Assembly: GCA_964633715.1 (NCBI GenBank)
Contig: CAZWHQ010000021.1
Coordinates: 6,452-70,451 of the forward strand
DNA length: 64,000 nt
DNA from: JAUWVG01 sp964633715
Lineage (GTDB): Bacteria > Acidobacteriota > Aminicenantia > Aminicenantales > Aminicenantaceae
Reading direction: 5' to 3'
Positions 8,748-17,606 of this stretch are shown here, piece by piece. The number at the start of each line of letters is the position of its first letter. Within the stretch, counting starts at the first letter, position 1. Made by a program: the position numbers and the translations under genes. Below the pieces are notes generated by a model, which made no database searches, was not told the origin of the DNA, and was given only the letters and a program-made list of their open reading frames with translations.

Positions 8748-9572
8748 ATGGAGATGGAAGTATCCAAAGTTTCACATTTTTCAGATTTTTTAACCCCCAC
8801 TCAAGTCGTATATGATCTCAAGGCTTCGACAAAAATCCAGGCTTTAGAAGAACTTCTCAACGTTCTTGAGAAAAAAAAACTGATCAAGAATAAAAAACCC
8901 ATCCTTACCCGGGTTATTGATAGGGAACGGTTGGATTCCACGGCCATTGGACATGGAGTGGCTCTTCCCCATGCCCGAGTAAACACAGGAGGGGACATAA
9001 CCGTTGCAGTAGGGAGATCCAAAAAAGGGATCGACTTCGAAGCCATCGACAATAAAAAAGTACATATAATCATTCTTGTTGTATGGAATCCAGCGATTCC
9101 TGGACTTTTTAATCACCTCTTTGCGGGCCTTGCGCAGTATCTGAGCAGAGATTCATTCCAGAAAAGGCTTTTTAATGCGGCGAACAGAACAGAGCTTTTT
9201 AAAATCCTATCTGAAATTGTTTTGCAATTCCCGCAGCCAGAAGACAAAATTATCAGCCGCGCTAGCCTTCTCCTCAAGCTCCAGAAAATCGAACAACAAA
9301 AGAAAAAATCGAGAAAAGAAAAACTCAAAGAGCTGAAAAAGCAAGCCGTGTTCATAAGAGAAGAAATGGATGCGTCTCTTCTGGACAGATTCGACAGACT
9401 TATGGAACGGTATGGTTTTGCTGTGGCCGAAGTGGAGGATGGAGCCTGCCAAGGATGTTACATCAACGTGGCCACAGGAATGCGGTCCGCTATCGAAGGC
9501 AGCAACGATATCTATGTCTGTGAGAACTGTGGAAAATTTCTCATCGCCAAAAAAAGGAAAGTATCCGCCTAA
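8748..9572 (+). CDS. PTS IIA-type domain fused to a C4 zinc-ribbon domain
   Basis: A 274-residue fusion. Residues of about 15-150 form a PTS EIIA-2 (fructose/nitrogen type) domain with the phosphorylated histidine in GHGVALPHAR (His75). A lysine- and glutamate-rich predicted coiled coil follows (about 165-225). The C-terminus is a C4 zinc ribbon of the CT398/FlgZ kind, with Cys234, Cys237, Cys258 and Cys261. Stand-alone EIIA-Ntr proteins are regulators of nitrogen, potassium or stress responses; zinc-ribbon coiled-coil proteins bind other proteins or nucleic acid. The fusion suggests that phosphorylation controls a binding module. No PTS transporter or HPr gene is adjacent. ATG 8754 is an alternative start. 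Confidence 0.85.
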   Translation: MEMEVSKVSHFSDFLTPTQVVYDLKASTKIQALEELLNVLEKKKLIKNKKPILTRVIDRERLDSTAIGHGVALPHARVNTGGDITVAVGRSKKGIDFEAIDNKKVHIIILVVWNPAIPGLFNHLFAGLAQYLSRDSFQKRLFNAANRTELFKILSEIVLQFPQPEDKIISRASLLLKLQKIEQQKKKSRKEKLKELKKQAVFIREEMDASLLDRFDRLMERYGFAVAEVEDGACQGCYINVATGMRSAIEGSNDIYVCENCGKFLIAKKRKVSA

Positions 9573-9599
9573 TATAAAAACTTCTTTCTCTGAAATTCC

Positions 9600-11261
9600 T
9601 TATTTTTTATGCAACGTTTCTTTGACGAGATTTGCGGGATTTAAAAGTCTGTTGACTGGATAGGCGCTGAGACCTCCACCCCATTGGGAAGCCAGATATC
9701 GGTCGAAGAAATTCCAGACGAGAAGACCATCATCACTTTCAGGTTCCAAAAGATATGCGGCAACGTTGGCCAGCGGCTGAGCCATTCCCACAAATAGGGT
9801 TCCTGCGGGGAATTCCTTCTCTTCGACAATATACTCACCTGTCACCGTATTCATGTGGTGACCTTGATAGAGCCGCGTGTTGGCTTTTATCTCTTTTATT
9901 TGGAAGGTTTCGACTTCAAGCACACGGGGTTCTAGGAGCCTTTCCACCGTTATTCCATGAAGAAGAAGTTTTTCTAAGATGATAGAGTCGCTGAGGGGGA
10001 TGAGGTAGCCAAATGGCAGCTGGACGTTTTCTGTCGGAACAAAATCGGCAAAATAGGGAACGGTGTAAGTCTTTTTCGTATCTGTTCTCTTGACAGTCGG
10101 ACGGCCTCCCTCTCTTGGGATAACCTCCATTTCCCAGCCGCGGATGGTGACAGGCTTTTCAAGAACTTTATTTTCAAATTTTGTCCCAAACGTTGCATCC
10201 GGAACGGGATTCAAACCTCTTTTGACAGCATTTCTATCGGCCTCCAAAAGGAGATGAGAAATTTCATCTTTATTGACAGCACAGTAGTCGAGGATGGATC
10301 GGAGAAAATTGTAACATCCCAGAACTCTTGTCTTGAAATCGGCATAGGAATAGTTTTCATCGAGAATGGAAAGCCTGTTTCTCAATCCCATATAGTTGGT
10401 CACATAGCGGGGCAGATGGCTGAATGTCCGCCAACCTTCCTCCGGTTCGCTGCGGTTTGTGAAATTTCCGTAGGGAATAGCCAGCGTATCATATTTATCC
10501 TGAAGATTTTGAGAAATCCAGGGCATCATTTTATCCTTCATGTAGTTGATGATTGAGGTATCCCCATTCTGATTGAGAGGCCAGGAATAGGTCACAGGTT
10601 CTTCATGGTAGGAGCCGTTCGTAGTATGAAGATCAACAAGAAGGACCGGATCCCAGCGGTTGAGAACATTGTGCAGCAAGCCTTGAATCTCCGGGCTCTC
10701 CATCTTTATACTATCCCGGTTCAAGTCAAGATTTTGGCCGTTATAGCGGACACCAACCCCTTTTTCCGGCCCAACCTGACCCCGGCGGTTATTGGGAGCC
10801 ATTTTCTCGTTCCCGTCCGCATTGAAAATCGGTGCTAAAAGAATGACCAGATCGTCGAGATAAGGGAGGCTTTTATCGAGCAAAATGTCTCGGGCCAGCA
10901 TGAGAGAGGCTTCCTTGCCTTCGACTTCACCGGCGTGGATATTCGCCTGAAAATAGACGACGATTCTTGAGTCAAAATTTAAGGCCAGAGGAGAAGAGGG
11001 AGGGGGATTTCCTAAAATAAGAAGAGGAACTTCCCGTCCCTCAGGACTCACGCAGAGCCTCTCTACACGGATTAAAGGGCTCAAGCCTTGGAGTTCTTTG
11101 ATAAAAGTCATGACTTCAGCATATCTAGATGTGGCCGTGAATTCACTGGATTCGGCTGTCGTAAGCAGTTTTTCTTCTGCTTGGATATTCGGGAGGCAGG
11201 TGAGTGAAAAAAGCAAGACCAGGATGAGAGTTTTTAACACGTATCTTTTTTTGATTGTCAT
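9600..11261 (-). CDS. exported M14-family zinc carboxypeptidase
   Basis: Secreted or periplasmic metallopeptidase of 553 residues with a clear signal peptide (MTIKKRYVLKTLILVLLF, ending near IQAEE). The first two zinc ligands are in ANIHAGEVEGKE (His and Glu) and the third is the His in LVDLHTTNG. NRDSIKMESPE is the substrate-binding arginine region. It probably trims peptides from the C-terminus, in keeping with the other exported peptidases here. The C-terminal third lacks an obvious named domain. No operon partner: the gene lies between two + strand genes. Confidence 0.9.
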   Translation of the reverse strand: MTIKKRYVLKTLILVLLFSLTCLPNIQAEEKLLTTAESSEFTATSRYAEVMTFIKELQGLSPLIRVERLCVSPEGREVPLLILGNPPPSSPLALNFDSRIVVYFQANIHAGEVEGKEASLMLARDILLDKSLPYLDDLVILLAPIFNADGNEKMAPNNRRGQVGPEKGVGVRYNGQNLDLNRDSIKMESPEIQGLLHNVLNRWDPVLLVDLHTTNGSYHEEPVTYSWPLNQNGDTSIINYMKDKMMPWISQNLQDKYDTLAIPYGNFTNRSEPEEGWRTFSHLPRYVTNYMGLRNRLSILDENYSYADFKTRVLGCYNFLRSILDYCAVNKDEISHLLLEADRNAVKRGLNPVPDATFGTKFENKVLEKPVTIRGWEMEVIPREGGRPTVKRTDTKKTYTVPYFADFVPTENVQLPFGYLIPLSDSIILEKLLLHGITVERLLEPRVLEVETFQIKEIKANTRLYQGHHMNTVTGEYIVEEKEFPAGTLFVGMAQPLANVAAYLLEPESDDGLLVWNFFDRYLASQWGGGLSAYPVNRLLNPANLVKETLHKK

Positions 11262-11406
11262 GATTATTTTCCTTTTAATAAAGATTCTCGAAGAAAAAAA
11301 AGTTTATCTGAAATCTTTCTTATAGTCAATTCTTTCTCCTTGTCCTTGCTCACGGCCGTCACCTTGTCTATAATAAAAATGAAGGGGTCAGACACAAGAG
11401 AGACCT

Positions 11407-11835
11407 ATGAGCGATATTGCAGTCAGCAAGAAAAAAGAAGAGACGTTGCAGCAGAAAATGGAGGAGCTTGGGATTTTTGAAAAGGATATAGAAGAAAAGT
11501 TTGTTCGTTCTGGTGGCAAAGGCGGACAAAATGTCAATAAAGTGGCCACCTGCGTTTATCTCAAACACCTCCCCACAAAGATTGAAGTCAAATGCCAGCA
11601 GGAAAGAACACAGGCTCTAAACAGATATCTAGCGAGACGGATTCTCGCAGACAAGATCGAGGCCCAAATTCTTGGCAAGAAAAGCGAGGAGCAGCAGCGC
11701 ATCGAAAAAATCAGAAGGCAGAAACGAAAACGTTCGAAAAGAGCCAAACTCAAAATGCTGGAAGAAAAAAAGAAGCAGTCTCAAAAAAAAGAAAATCGAG
11801 ACTTCCGGGCAGATAAGGAATTGGAGAAGTATTGA
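11407..11835 (+). CDS. stand-alone class-I release-factor domain (ArfB/YaeJ-like peptidyl-tRNA hydrolase)
   Basis: A 142-residue protein with the RF-1 catalytic motif RSGGKGGQNVNK, whose GGQ promotes hydrolysis of peptidyl-tRNA on the ribosome. The codon-recognition domains of full release factors are absent. The C-terminal 50 residues are extremely basic (KIRRQKRKRSKRAKLK), as in ArfB, where the tail enters the empty mRNA channel of stalled ribosomes. A role in ribosome rescue is inferred from the family; other small RF-like proteins have the same plan. It is a single gene, ending at a bidirectional terminator-like hairpin. Confidence 0.85.
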   Translation: MSDIAVSKKKEETLQQKMEELGIFEKDIEEKFVRSGGKGGQNVNKVATCVYLKHLPTKIEVKCQQERTQALNRYLARRILADKIEAQILGKKSEEQQRIEKIRRQKRKRSKRAKLKMLEEKKKQSQKKENRDFRADKELEKY

Positions 11836-11865
11836 GTCCAAAAAAAAATGTTGAAATCACTTCGA

Positions 11866-11913
11866 CCTGGATAATTCATAAAAAACATTGAAATTTTTTA
11901 TGAATTATTCAGG
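11866..11913. terminator. bidirectional terminator-like hairpin
   Basis: Inverted repeat, arms 11866-11885 and 11894-11913, 19 of 20 positions paired, loop of 8 bases. The stem ends in A/T-rich tracts, so transcripts from either side would end in a run of U. It sits between the convergent release-factor-like gene and the M20 amidase gene, and its right arm overlaps the last codons of the latter. Confidence 0.75.
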
Positions 11914-13138
11914 TAGCCAGGTTTACTAAAGAGTGGAGCAGGAGATTAGCGGCTTTTTCTAGATCTTCCCACTGGATGTTTTCTTCAGGGGAGTGACTGA
12001 TTCCATCTTCACATGGGATAAAAATCATTCCAGAATCGGTGATATCAGCTAAAATCTGCGCATCATGACCAGCTCCGCTGGGAAGAGTCATGTTCGGATA
12101 ATCCAGTTTTCCGCATCCTTCGCTGAGCAAAGCAAGGATCCGATCGGCCACCGGTGTCGGTTCTGTTGTGTCAATGATTTTATATGTAAATTCTAAACCG
12201 CGTGTTGCGGCCACTTCTTCTGCCATCTCCAGAAGTGATTTGGCCATGGTTTCAAGAGTGTCTTTGGATGTACTCCGGAAATCCAGCGAAAAATCTGCAC
12301 GGCCCGGAACGATGCTGAATGCTCCAGGAGACACAAAAACTTTTCCGATAGTGACCATACTGCCGTAATGATGTGTGGCCACATGTTGAGTTGCCTTAAG
12401 GGCAAAATCTGACAATCCTACAAACGCATCATGACGAAGTTCGAAGGGTGTCGTACCTGCATGGCTGGCTTTGCCCAGCAAGCTGCACAACCAGTAATTT
12501 TTGCCTGCGATCCGGTCCACGATACCGATAGAGATGTCTTCGGCTTCCAGAACAGGGCCCTGTTCGAGATGGATCTCTAAAAAGGCCTCCAATTCCGGCC
12601 GGTCGTTGTGTGCGTTCATGATGGAATCAACAGTGAATTCTGTGCCTTTGAGTATTTCTGAAAAAGGGAGGCCAAACTGAGTAACTCCCTCCTCAAGGAT
12701 TTTTCTATCTAAGCGGCCGATAAACGCACGGCTTCCAAGAAAATCCCCTACGAGATTTCCTTCTTCATCTGTAAATGAGACCACCTCTAGAGGTTTGACA
12801 ACAGGGATGTTTTCTTCTTGGATTCGCCTCAGGCACTCGAGTGCTGAGAGAACTCCTGCCGGCCCATCAAATTTGCCTCCATTGACGACAGAATCGATGT
12901 GGGAGCCGGCCATAACTGTTTTTCCCTTTCCGTCGATTCGTCCGAAGATGTTTCCTGCTCCGTCCTGACGGACATTTAATCCAGAATTTTGGAACCTGTC
13001 TTTGAGCCACTCCCGGGCTTCGAAGTCGGGTTTGCTGAAGGATGGACGACTGACACCGTTGTCCTCCGTTTGCCCGATTTGAGAGAGTTCGAGGATGTCT
13101 TTTTTCAGCCGTTCGATATGAATTTTTGTGTCCATCAA
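11909..13138 (-). CDS. M20-family amidase (N-carbamoyl-L-amino acid hydrolase / allantoate amidohydrolase type)
   Basis: Cytoplasmic dinuclear-zinc hydrolase of 409 residues of the hydantoinase/carbamoylase family. Metal-binding motifs are visible: GSHIDSVVNGGKFDGP (His and the bridging Asp), FTDEEGN (Glu), and the late histidines in GAGHDAQ and ISHSPEE. The dimerisation region contains GKASHAGTTPFELRHDA, as in this family. Members cleave N-carbamoyl amino acids, ureidoglycolate or allantoate; the exact substrate is not determined. It is the last gene of the ftsH-pdxJ run, starting 8 bases after the pdxJ stop, and ends at the hairpin at 11866-11913. Confidence 0.88.
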   Translation of the reverse strand: MMDTKIHIERLKKDILELSQIGQTEDNGVSRPSFSKPDFEAREWLKDRFQNSGLNVRQDGAGNIFGRIDGKGKTVMAGSHIDSVVNGGKFDGPAGVLSALECLRRIQEENIPVVKPLEVVSFTDEEGNLVGDFLGSRAFIGRLDRKILEEGVTQFGLPFSEILKGTEFTVDSIMNAHNDRPELEAFLEIHLEQGPVLEAEDISIGIVDRIAGKNYWLCSLLGKASHAGTTPFELRHDAFVGLSDFALKATQHVATHHYGSMVTIGKVFVSPGAFSIVPGRADFSLDFRSTSKDTLETMAKSLLEMAEEVAATRGLEFTYKIIDTTEPTPVADRILALLSEGCGKLDYPNMTLPSGAGHDAQILADITDSGMIFIPCEDGISHSPEENIQWEDLEKAANLLLHSLVNLAT

Positions 13139-13146
13139 ATCCCCCC

Positions 13147-13857
13147 CTATTCGATAAGTGCGGCCATTTCTCGAACAGCCAGATCGATTCCAACGATTGC
13201 AGCCCGTGCCACAATAGAAAAACCGATGCTGAATTCCACAATTTCCGGGAGTCTGGTTATAGGATGAATATTCTTGTAATCCAGTCCATGACCGGCATGG
13301 ATTTCCAGTCCCTTTTGAAAACCATGTGCCGCTGCGGTTTTTATTTCCTCATAGGCAAGATTTTGTTCTTCTCCGGTCCGTGAATCCGCGTATTTTCCGG
13401 TATTTATCTCGATCAGGTCCACTCCGACTCGATGACAGGCGTCGATCTGCCCCACGTCGGGATCGACAAAAATACTGACGCGGATTCCTTCGTTTTTCAG
13501 GTCTTGGATATGGGCAGTCAGATGATCTTCGTTTGCCATTACATCCAATCCCCCTTCGGTGGTCAATTCTTCCGGCCGTTCGGGAACCAGAGAGACGACA
13601 TCGGGCCTCACATCCAAAGCGATATTCTTCATTTCATTTGTGGCGGCCATCTCAATATTGAGTTTAGTCTTGATGGCTTCTTTGAGCAAGTGAAGGTCCC
13701 GTTCCTTAATGTGACGTCTATCGGTTCTAATATGGCAGACGATACCTTCTGCGCCTGCTATTTCTGATAAAAGAGCCGCTAAAAGGGGTTCGGGTTCAGA
13801 ACTTCTTCTGGCTTCTCTCAAGGTTGCAAAATGATCGATATTGACTGCAAGTCTCAT
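13147..13857 (-). CDS. pdxJ: pyridoxine 5'-phosphate synthase PdxJ
   Basis: Joins 1-deoxyxylulose 5-phosphate with 3-amino-2-oxopropyl phosphate to make pyridoxine 5'-phosphate in the DXP-dependent vitamin B6 pathway. The N-terminus MRLAVNIDHFATLREAR is diagnostic, with catalytic Glu and His residues in SLVPERPEE and LEIHAGHGLDY. Length 236 residues is typical. A longer frame starts 24 bases upstream, but GGGAGGAG lies just before ATG 13857, and the family N-terminus begins there. It follows glmM by 16 bases in the - strand operon, a neighbourhood seen in many bacteria. Confidence 0.95.
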   Translation of the reverse strand: MRLAVNIDHFATLREARRSSEPEPLLAALLSEIAGAEGIVCHIRTDRRHIKERDLHLLKEAIKTKLNIEMAATNEMKNIALDVRPDVVSLVPERPEELTTEGGLDVMANEDHLTAHIQDLKNEGIRVSIFVDPDVGQIDACHRVGVDLIEINTGKYADSRTGEEQNLAYEEIKTAAAHGFQKGLEIHAGHGLDYKNIHPITRLPEIVEFSIGFSIVARAAIVGIDLAVREMAALIE

Positions 13858-13873
13858 TTTTCTCCTCCCGTTT

Positions 13874-15211
13874 TTATCCAAGATATTTTGAGATGACCGC
13901 GGCCATATTTTCTGCTTCAGCCTGGATTTGACTTTTTTCTTTTCCCTCGATCATGATGCGAGCGAGTGGTTCTGTCCCTGAATAACGGAGGTCAAGGCGG
14001 CCCTCATGCCCTAGGCTGTCTTTTATCCGGCCCATGGTGTCGAGAATCTCGGGGAAAAGGTTGAAATCTTTCTTTTTTGCCACCTCTACATTCAACAGGA
14101 TCTGCGGACTTTCTTTAAAATCCGAAACGAGCCGGGAAAGGGGAGTATTTTTTGTCAACATGACTTCACAGATCTTCAGGCTGGTCAAAATGCCGTCTCC
14201 GCTCGGGCATTCCTCGAGAAATATAGTGTGCCCGGACTGCTCTCCGCCTAGGTTGGCGTTCAGCTCGACCATCTGTTCCCGGACATATTTATCTCCGACT
14301 TGAGTTCTGACGAGTTTTATGTCCATTCTCTCCAGGGCTGTATCGAGCCCGATGTTGCTCATTGTGGTGGCCACAACGGTATTCGATTTCAAGCGCCCTA
14401 ATTCCTTAAGATATTGGGAACAGACAAACAGCGTGTGGTCTCCATTAAGGATGGTTCCTTTTTCATCGACACAGAGGGCCCTGTCAGCATCCCCATCATA
14501 GGCCACGCCAATATCTGCTCCAAAATCCTTGACTGTCTGAGCGAGAATCTCTGGATGCAGGGAGCCGCAGTTGAAGTTAATATTTTTTCCGTTGGGAGAA
14601 GCATTTATAGGAAAAACTTTGAATCCCAGGTCTGAATATATTTCAGGAGCGAAGAATGAACTGGCTCCATTTGCACAATCGAGGACAATTTTATAGGGTT
14701 TCTCCATCCGAATGTCAATAAATTGATCCTTGAGAAAATCTTTGTATTCTTTGATAAGTTTTCTATCGGGGAGGGCGTTGGCCACTTCTCGAGTATTGCT
14801 GTCGTGGGAAGTCCGCATAGTCTCCTCGAGCTTGTTCTCCCAAATATCACTTATTTTTGTTCCTTGTGGAGAAAATATTTTGATGCCATTATCTTGAAAG
14901 GGATTGTGTGATGCAGAGATGACAATACCTGCCGAGAAAGTATGCTTGCTTGTCAGATAAGAGAGGGCTGGTGTGGGAATTACTCCCAAGGACACCGCTT
15001 CACCCGAGGCCTCTTTAATGCCCTGACAAAGAGCATCATGGAGCCATATCCCCGATTCTCTGGGGTCCCTTCCGATGAGGACATGAGGATCTAGCCCTTC
15101 GTCCTTGAGGAGTGCGATCAATCCTTTTCCCAGTTTGAGGACAGAAGAATAATCGAGGGGGAATTGTCCGGCCACTGCGCGTATCCCATCCGTTCCAAAC
15201 AACCTGTCCAT
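13874..15211 (-). CDS. glmM: phosphoglucosamine mutase GlmM
   Basis: Converts glucosamine-6-phosphate to glucosamine-1-phosphate for peptidoglycan and lipopolysaccharide precursors. The phosphoserine loop ISASHNPFQDNGIK, the magnesium loop YDGDADRAL and the C-terminal RYSGTEPLARIM phosphate-binding motif are all present. The length of 445 residues and the N-terminus MDRLFGTDGIRA are typical. It follows cdaA and cdaR, the classic arrangement in which the c-di-AMP cyclase is transcribed with glmM; GlmM is known in Firmicutes to bind and restrain CdaA. Confidence 0.97.
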   Translation of the reverse strand: MDRLFGTDGIRAVAGQFPLDYSSVLKLGKGLIALLKDEGLDPHVLIGRDPRESGIWLHDALCQGIKEASGEAVSLGVIPTPALSYLTSKHTFSAGIVISASHNPFQDNGIKIFSPQGTKISDIWENKLEETMRTSHDSNTREVANALPDRKLIKEYKDFLKDQFIDIRMEKPYKIVLDCANGASSFFAPEIYSDLGFKVFPINASPNGKNINFNCGSLHPEILAQTVKDFGADIGVAYDGDADRALCVDEKGTILNGDHTLFVCSQYLKELGRLKSNTVVATTMSNIGLDTALERMDIKLVRTQVGDKYVREQMVELNANLGGEQSGHTIFLEECPSGDGILTSLKICEVMLTKNTPLSRLVSDFKESPQILLNVEVAKKKDFNLFPEILDTMGRIKDSLGHEGRLDLRYSGTEPLARIMIEGKEKSQIQAEAENMAAVISKYLG

Positions 15212-15226
15212 CTTATGCTGCTTCCT

Positions 15227-15937
15227 TTACGCTCTCTTTCTCTTTTTCTTTTCTGGGATATATTCTTCCGGATTTTTCTCTTCAATGATGAATCTGACCG
15301 TGATGACTGTTTCAAAAGAGGCTACATGAAGAGCGGGGTCAGGGAGGATGAGGTCGGTTTGCATGTCAATGGATCCGGTTAGAGAAGAGAGGTCGATTGG
15401 GCTGGTTCTGACCGTTTCGGTGTCTTTCACTTTGCTTTCAGGGCCGATGACGGACACCTCTTTTGGGATAACGTCTACACTTACAATCGTCAGGTTTTCC
15501 GGTAATTGCCCGACATAGATAGGTTTAACTTCCAACAAAATCTCTCTCGACCTTTCCAGACGCATCATGACGTGGCTCGGAGAGATTTCTTTGACTTCTG
15601 CTCCTTGAGGATAACTTATCATATTCCGGTTTATAGGGAATTCAGTCTGTTCCACGCGGGCTGTCGAGAGATCTAGCCTGGCCTGGACTGTTCCAGAATT
15701 TATCATGTCGATCAGTCTTTGGGGAGCCTTGATGGTGACATCTATCGTGGGGGGAGGTTTTTCAACAATTTCCATGCCCGCGGGTACGTTATCAAGCAGC
15801 AGGGGAACTGATAAGGATGTTTCAAAAGAGAGTTTTTCTTCCGGGATGATTATAAACCAGATTACAAGAGCGAGGAGGAAAGAAAACAATTTGAGCCCCC
15901 AGTTTCTGACAAATATATTTCTAAGAATCTTATTCAT
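15227..15937 (-). CDS. cdaR: YbbR-domain protein CdaR, regulator of the diadenylate cyclase
   Basis: A 236-residue membrane-anchored protein. One N-terminal helix (near WGLKLFSFLLALVIWFII) is followed by extracytoplasmic YbbR repeats, recognised by the PVLLDNVPAGM-like start and repeated VEVKPIYVGQLPENL-type strands, and a lysine-rich tail. In characterised systems it controls CdaA at the membrane. Sequence conservation in this family is low, so identification leans partly on its position between cdaA and glmM, separated by 7 and 15 bases. Confidence 0.88.
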   Translation of the reverse strand: MNKILRNIFVRNWGLKLFSFLLALVIWFIIIPEEKLSFETSLSVPLLLDNVPAGMEIVEKPPPTIDVTIKAPQRLIDMINSGTVQARLDLSTARVEQTEFPINRNMISYPQGAEVKEISPSHVMMRLERSREILLEVKPIYVGQLPENLTIVSVDVIPKEVSVIGPESKVKDTETVRTSPIDLSSLTGSIDMQTDLILPDPALHVASFETVITVRFIIEEKNPEEYIPEKKKRKRA

Positions 15938-15944
15938 TGGAGTG

Positions 15945-16712
15945 CTATTTCAAATAATGGAGCAAGCTTTCTTTGAGTTTGCTCAGCTCAAGGCCCTGTT
16001 TTAAACTCCCTTTTGTGGCCAGTGAGATGGCCCCTGTTTCTTCTGACACAACGATGACGGCGGCATCTGTTTCCTGGGACAGACCGATGGCTGCCAGATG
16101 CCGGGTCCGTGTCAAGAATTGTTTTCCCAGGTTATGCGTGGCTGGAAGAGGAAGGAGGCAGCCTGCGGCAAGAATTTTATTGCCCCTGAGAATGACAGCT
16201 CCGTCATGGAGGGGAGAATGAGGGAAAAAGATACTGACCAAAAGATCTTTCGACACGTCCGCATCTATATTTGTCCCACGGTCTGCATAACTTTTAAGAG
16301 AGATATTCTTCTCAAGGGCGATCAGTGCCCCAATTTTTTTTTTAGACATGGTGCTGACGGAGAGGAAAATATCCTCGGCTTTTTCTTTGAATGCTCTGGC
16401 GGCAAGAGGATTCCTGAATGACCGGGATCCGATGGACGTGAGAAATCTTCTGATTTCTGGAGCAAAAAGAATGATTATGCCGATGATCAAATAGTTGATA
16501 AACGTACGGATCAGCCATTGTGTGACATAGAGATTTCCGATCTGGGCCACAAGAAAGAGAACCCCAACGATCCCCAATCCGATGGCCATTTGATAGGCTT
16601 TGGTGTCTTTAATGAGCCGCAAGAAGGAATAGAGAATGATCGTAACGAGAATGATGTCAAAGAGATCGCCGATGGTGGCGCGGGTTAGGGCATCGATAAT
16701 GTTAGAAAACAT
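15945..16712 (-). CDS. cdaA: diadenylate cyclase CdaA, with an altered RHR motif
   Basis: Makes c-di-AMP from two ATP. About three membrane helices occupy residues 10-85, followed by the DAC domain. The DGA motif is present (SPLHDGAV, residues 170-172). The second nucleotide motif, normally RHR, reads RTRHLAAIG here, giving Arg204-His205-Leu206. The change is read directly from the DNA (CGG CAT CTG). In DisA-type domains the RHR loop binds ATP phosphates, so activity may be altered, though a nearby arginine could compensate. It overlaps the end of folP by 11 bases. Confidence 0.92.
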   Translation of the reverse strand: MFSNIIDALTRATIGDLFDIILVTIILYSFLRLIKDTKAYQMAIGLGIVGVLFLVAQIGNLYVTQWLIRTFINYLIIGIIILFAPEIRRFLTSIGSRSFRNPLAARAFKEKAEDIFLSVSTMSKKKIGALIALEKNISLKSYADRGTNIDADVSKDLLVSIFFPHSPLHDGAVILRGNKILAAGCLLPLPATHNLGKQFLTRTRHLAAIGLSQETDAAVIVVSEETGAISLATKGSLKQGLELSKLKESLLHYLK

Positions 16713-17604
16713 AACGCTGCTTTTCCCCTATGTCGTTTAGTGAAGGTTCGTCCGGTTTTTTTTCGTTGAGGATCGCATCAGCAACAAGAACTGCCTTTTT
16801 CGTGGCCGCCACGTCGTGCACTCTGACCAGATGAGCGCCCTGTGATACACTCAGAACTGCTGCAGATAGGCTCCCTTCTAATCTATCCTGAGGAGTTGTG
16901 TCCACAATTTTTCCGATAAAAGACTTGCGCGACAGACCTACAAGCATGGGACGTCCCAAATCTTCAAAGAAAAAAAGGTTTCGGATTAAGCTGAGGTTGT
17001 CCTTAAATTTTTTTCCAAATCCGATTCCAGGATCGATGATAATTTTTTCTCTCTTTATCCCTGACGAAACAGCCGTGTTTATTCTCTCTTGAAAAAAAGC
17101 TTTAACTTCTGCCAGGAGATTTTCATAGAATGGATTCTCCTGCATGGTTTTGGGATCCCCTTTCATGTGCATCAGGATAACGGGAGCCCCTCTCTCGGCA
17201 GCCAGCGGCAGCATATCAGAATCGAACTGGAAAGAACTGATGTCGTTGATGATATCGGTCCCGGCATCTAGAGCTCTACGTGCCACCTCTGCCTTTGTCG
17301 TGTCGACAGAGAGAAAAATGTCCGAGTGTTCTCGCAGTTCGGATATAACCGGCAGAATGCGGCGCAGCTCTTCCTCAACCGGGATACGGTCAGATCCGGG
17401 CCGGGTACTTTCCCCTCCCACATCGAGGATATCGGCGCCTTCCTTGATCAGATCTAATCCATGCTTAACGGCTTTATCTCGATCAAAATGAAGATTTCCA
17501 TCAGAAAAGGAATCAGGAGTCACATTGAGGATACCCATAATCCAAGTGCGCTGGCCAAGAGCATATTCCTGCCCCTTAACCTGAAGAGTAACCTGGTTTC
17601 TCAA
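16702..17604 (-). CDS. folP: dihydropteroate synthase
   Basis: Condenses p-aminobenzoate with dihydropterin pyrophosphate in folate synthesis. Diagnostic motifs are GILNVTPDSFSDG near the N-terminus, DVGGESTRPGS, and IDPGIGFGKKFKDNL. The C-terminal RVHDV is the phosphate-binding arginine region. At 300 residues it is slightly longer than typical, with a short C-terminal extension. The stop of ftsH lies 2 bases upstream of its start and the next gene overlaps its end, so it is deep within an operon; the ftsH-folP order is common in bacteria. Confidence 0.96.
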   Translation of the reverse strand: MRNQVTLQVKGQEYALGQRTWIMGILNVTPDSFSDGNLHFDRDKAVKHGLDLIKEGADILDVGGESTRPGSDRIPVEEELRRILPVISELREHSDIFLSVDTTKAEVARRALDAGTDIINDISSFQFDSDMLPLAAERGAPVILMHMKGDPKTMQENPFYENLLAEVKAFFQERINTAVSSGIKREKIIIDPGIGFGKKFKDNLSLIRNLFFFEDLGRPMLVGLSRKSFIGKIVDTTPQDRLEGSLSAAVLSVSQGAHLVRVHDVAATKKAVLVADAILNEKKPDEPSLNDIGEKQRYVF

Positions 17605-17606
17605 TT

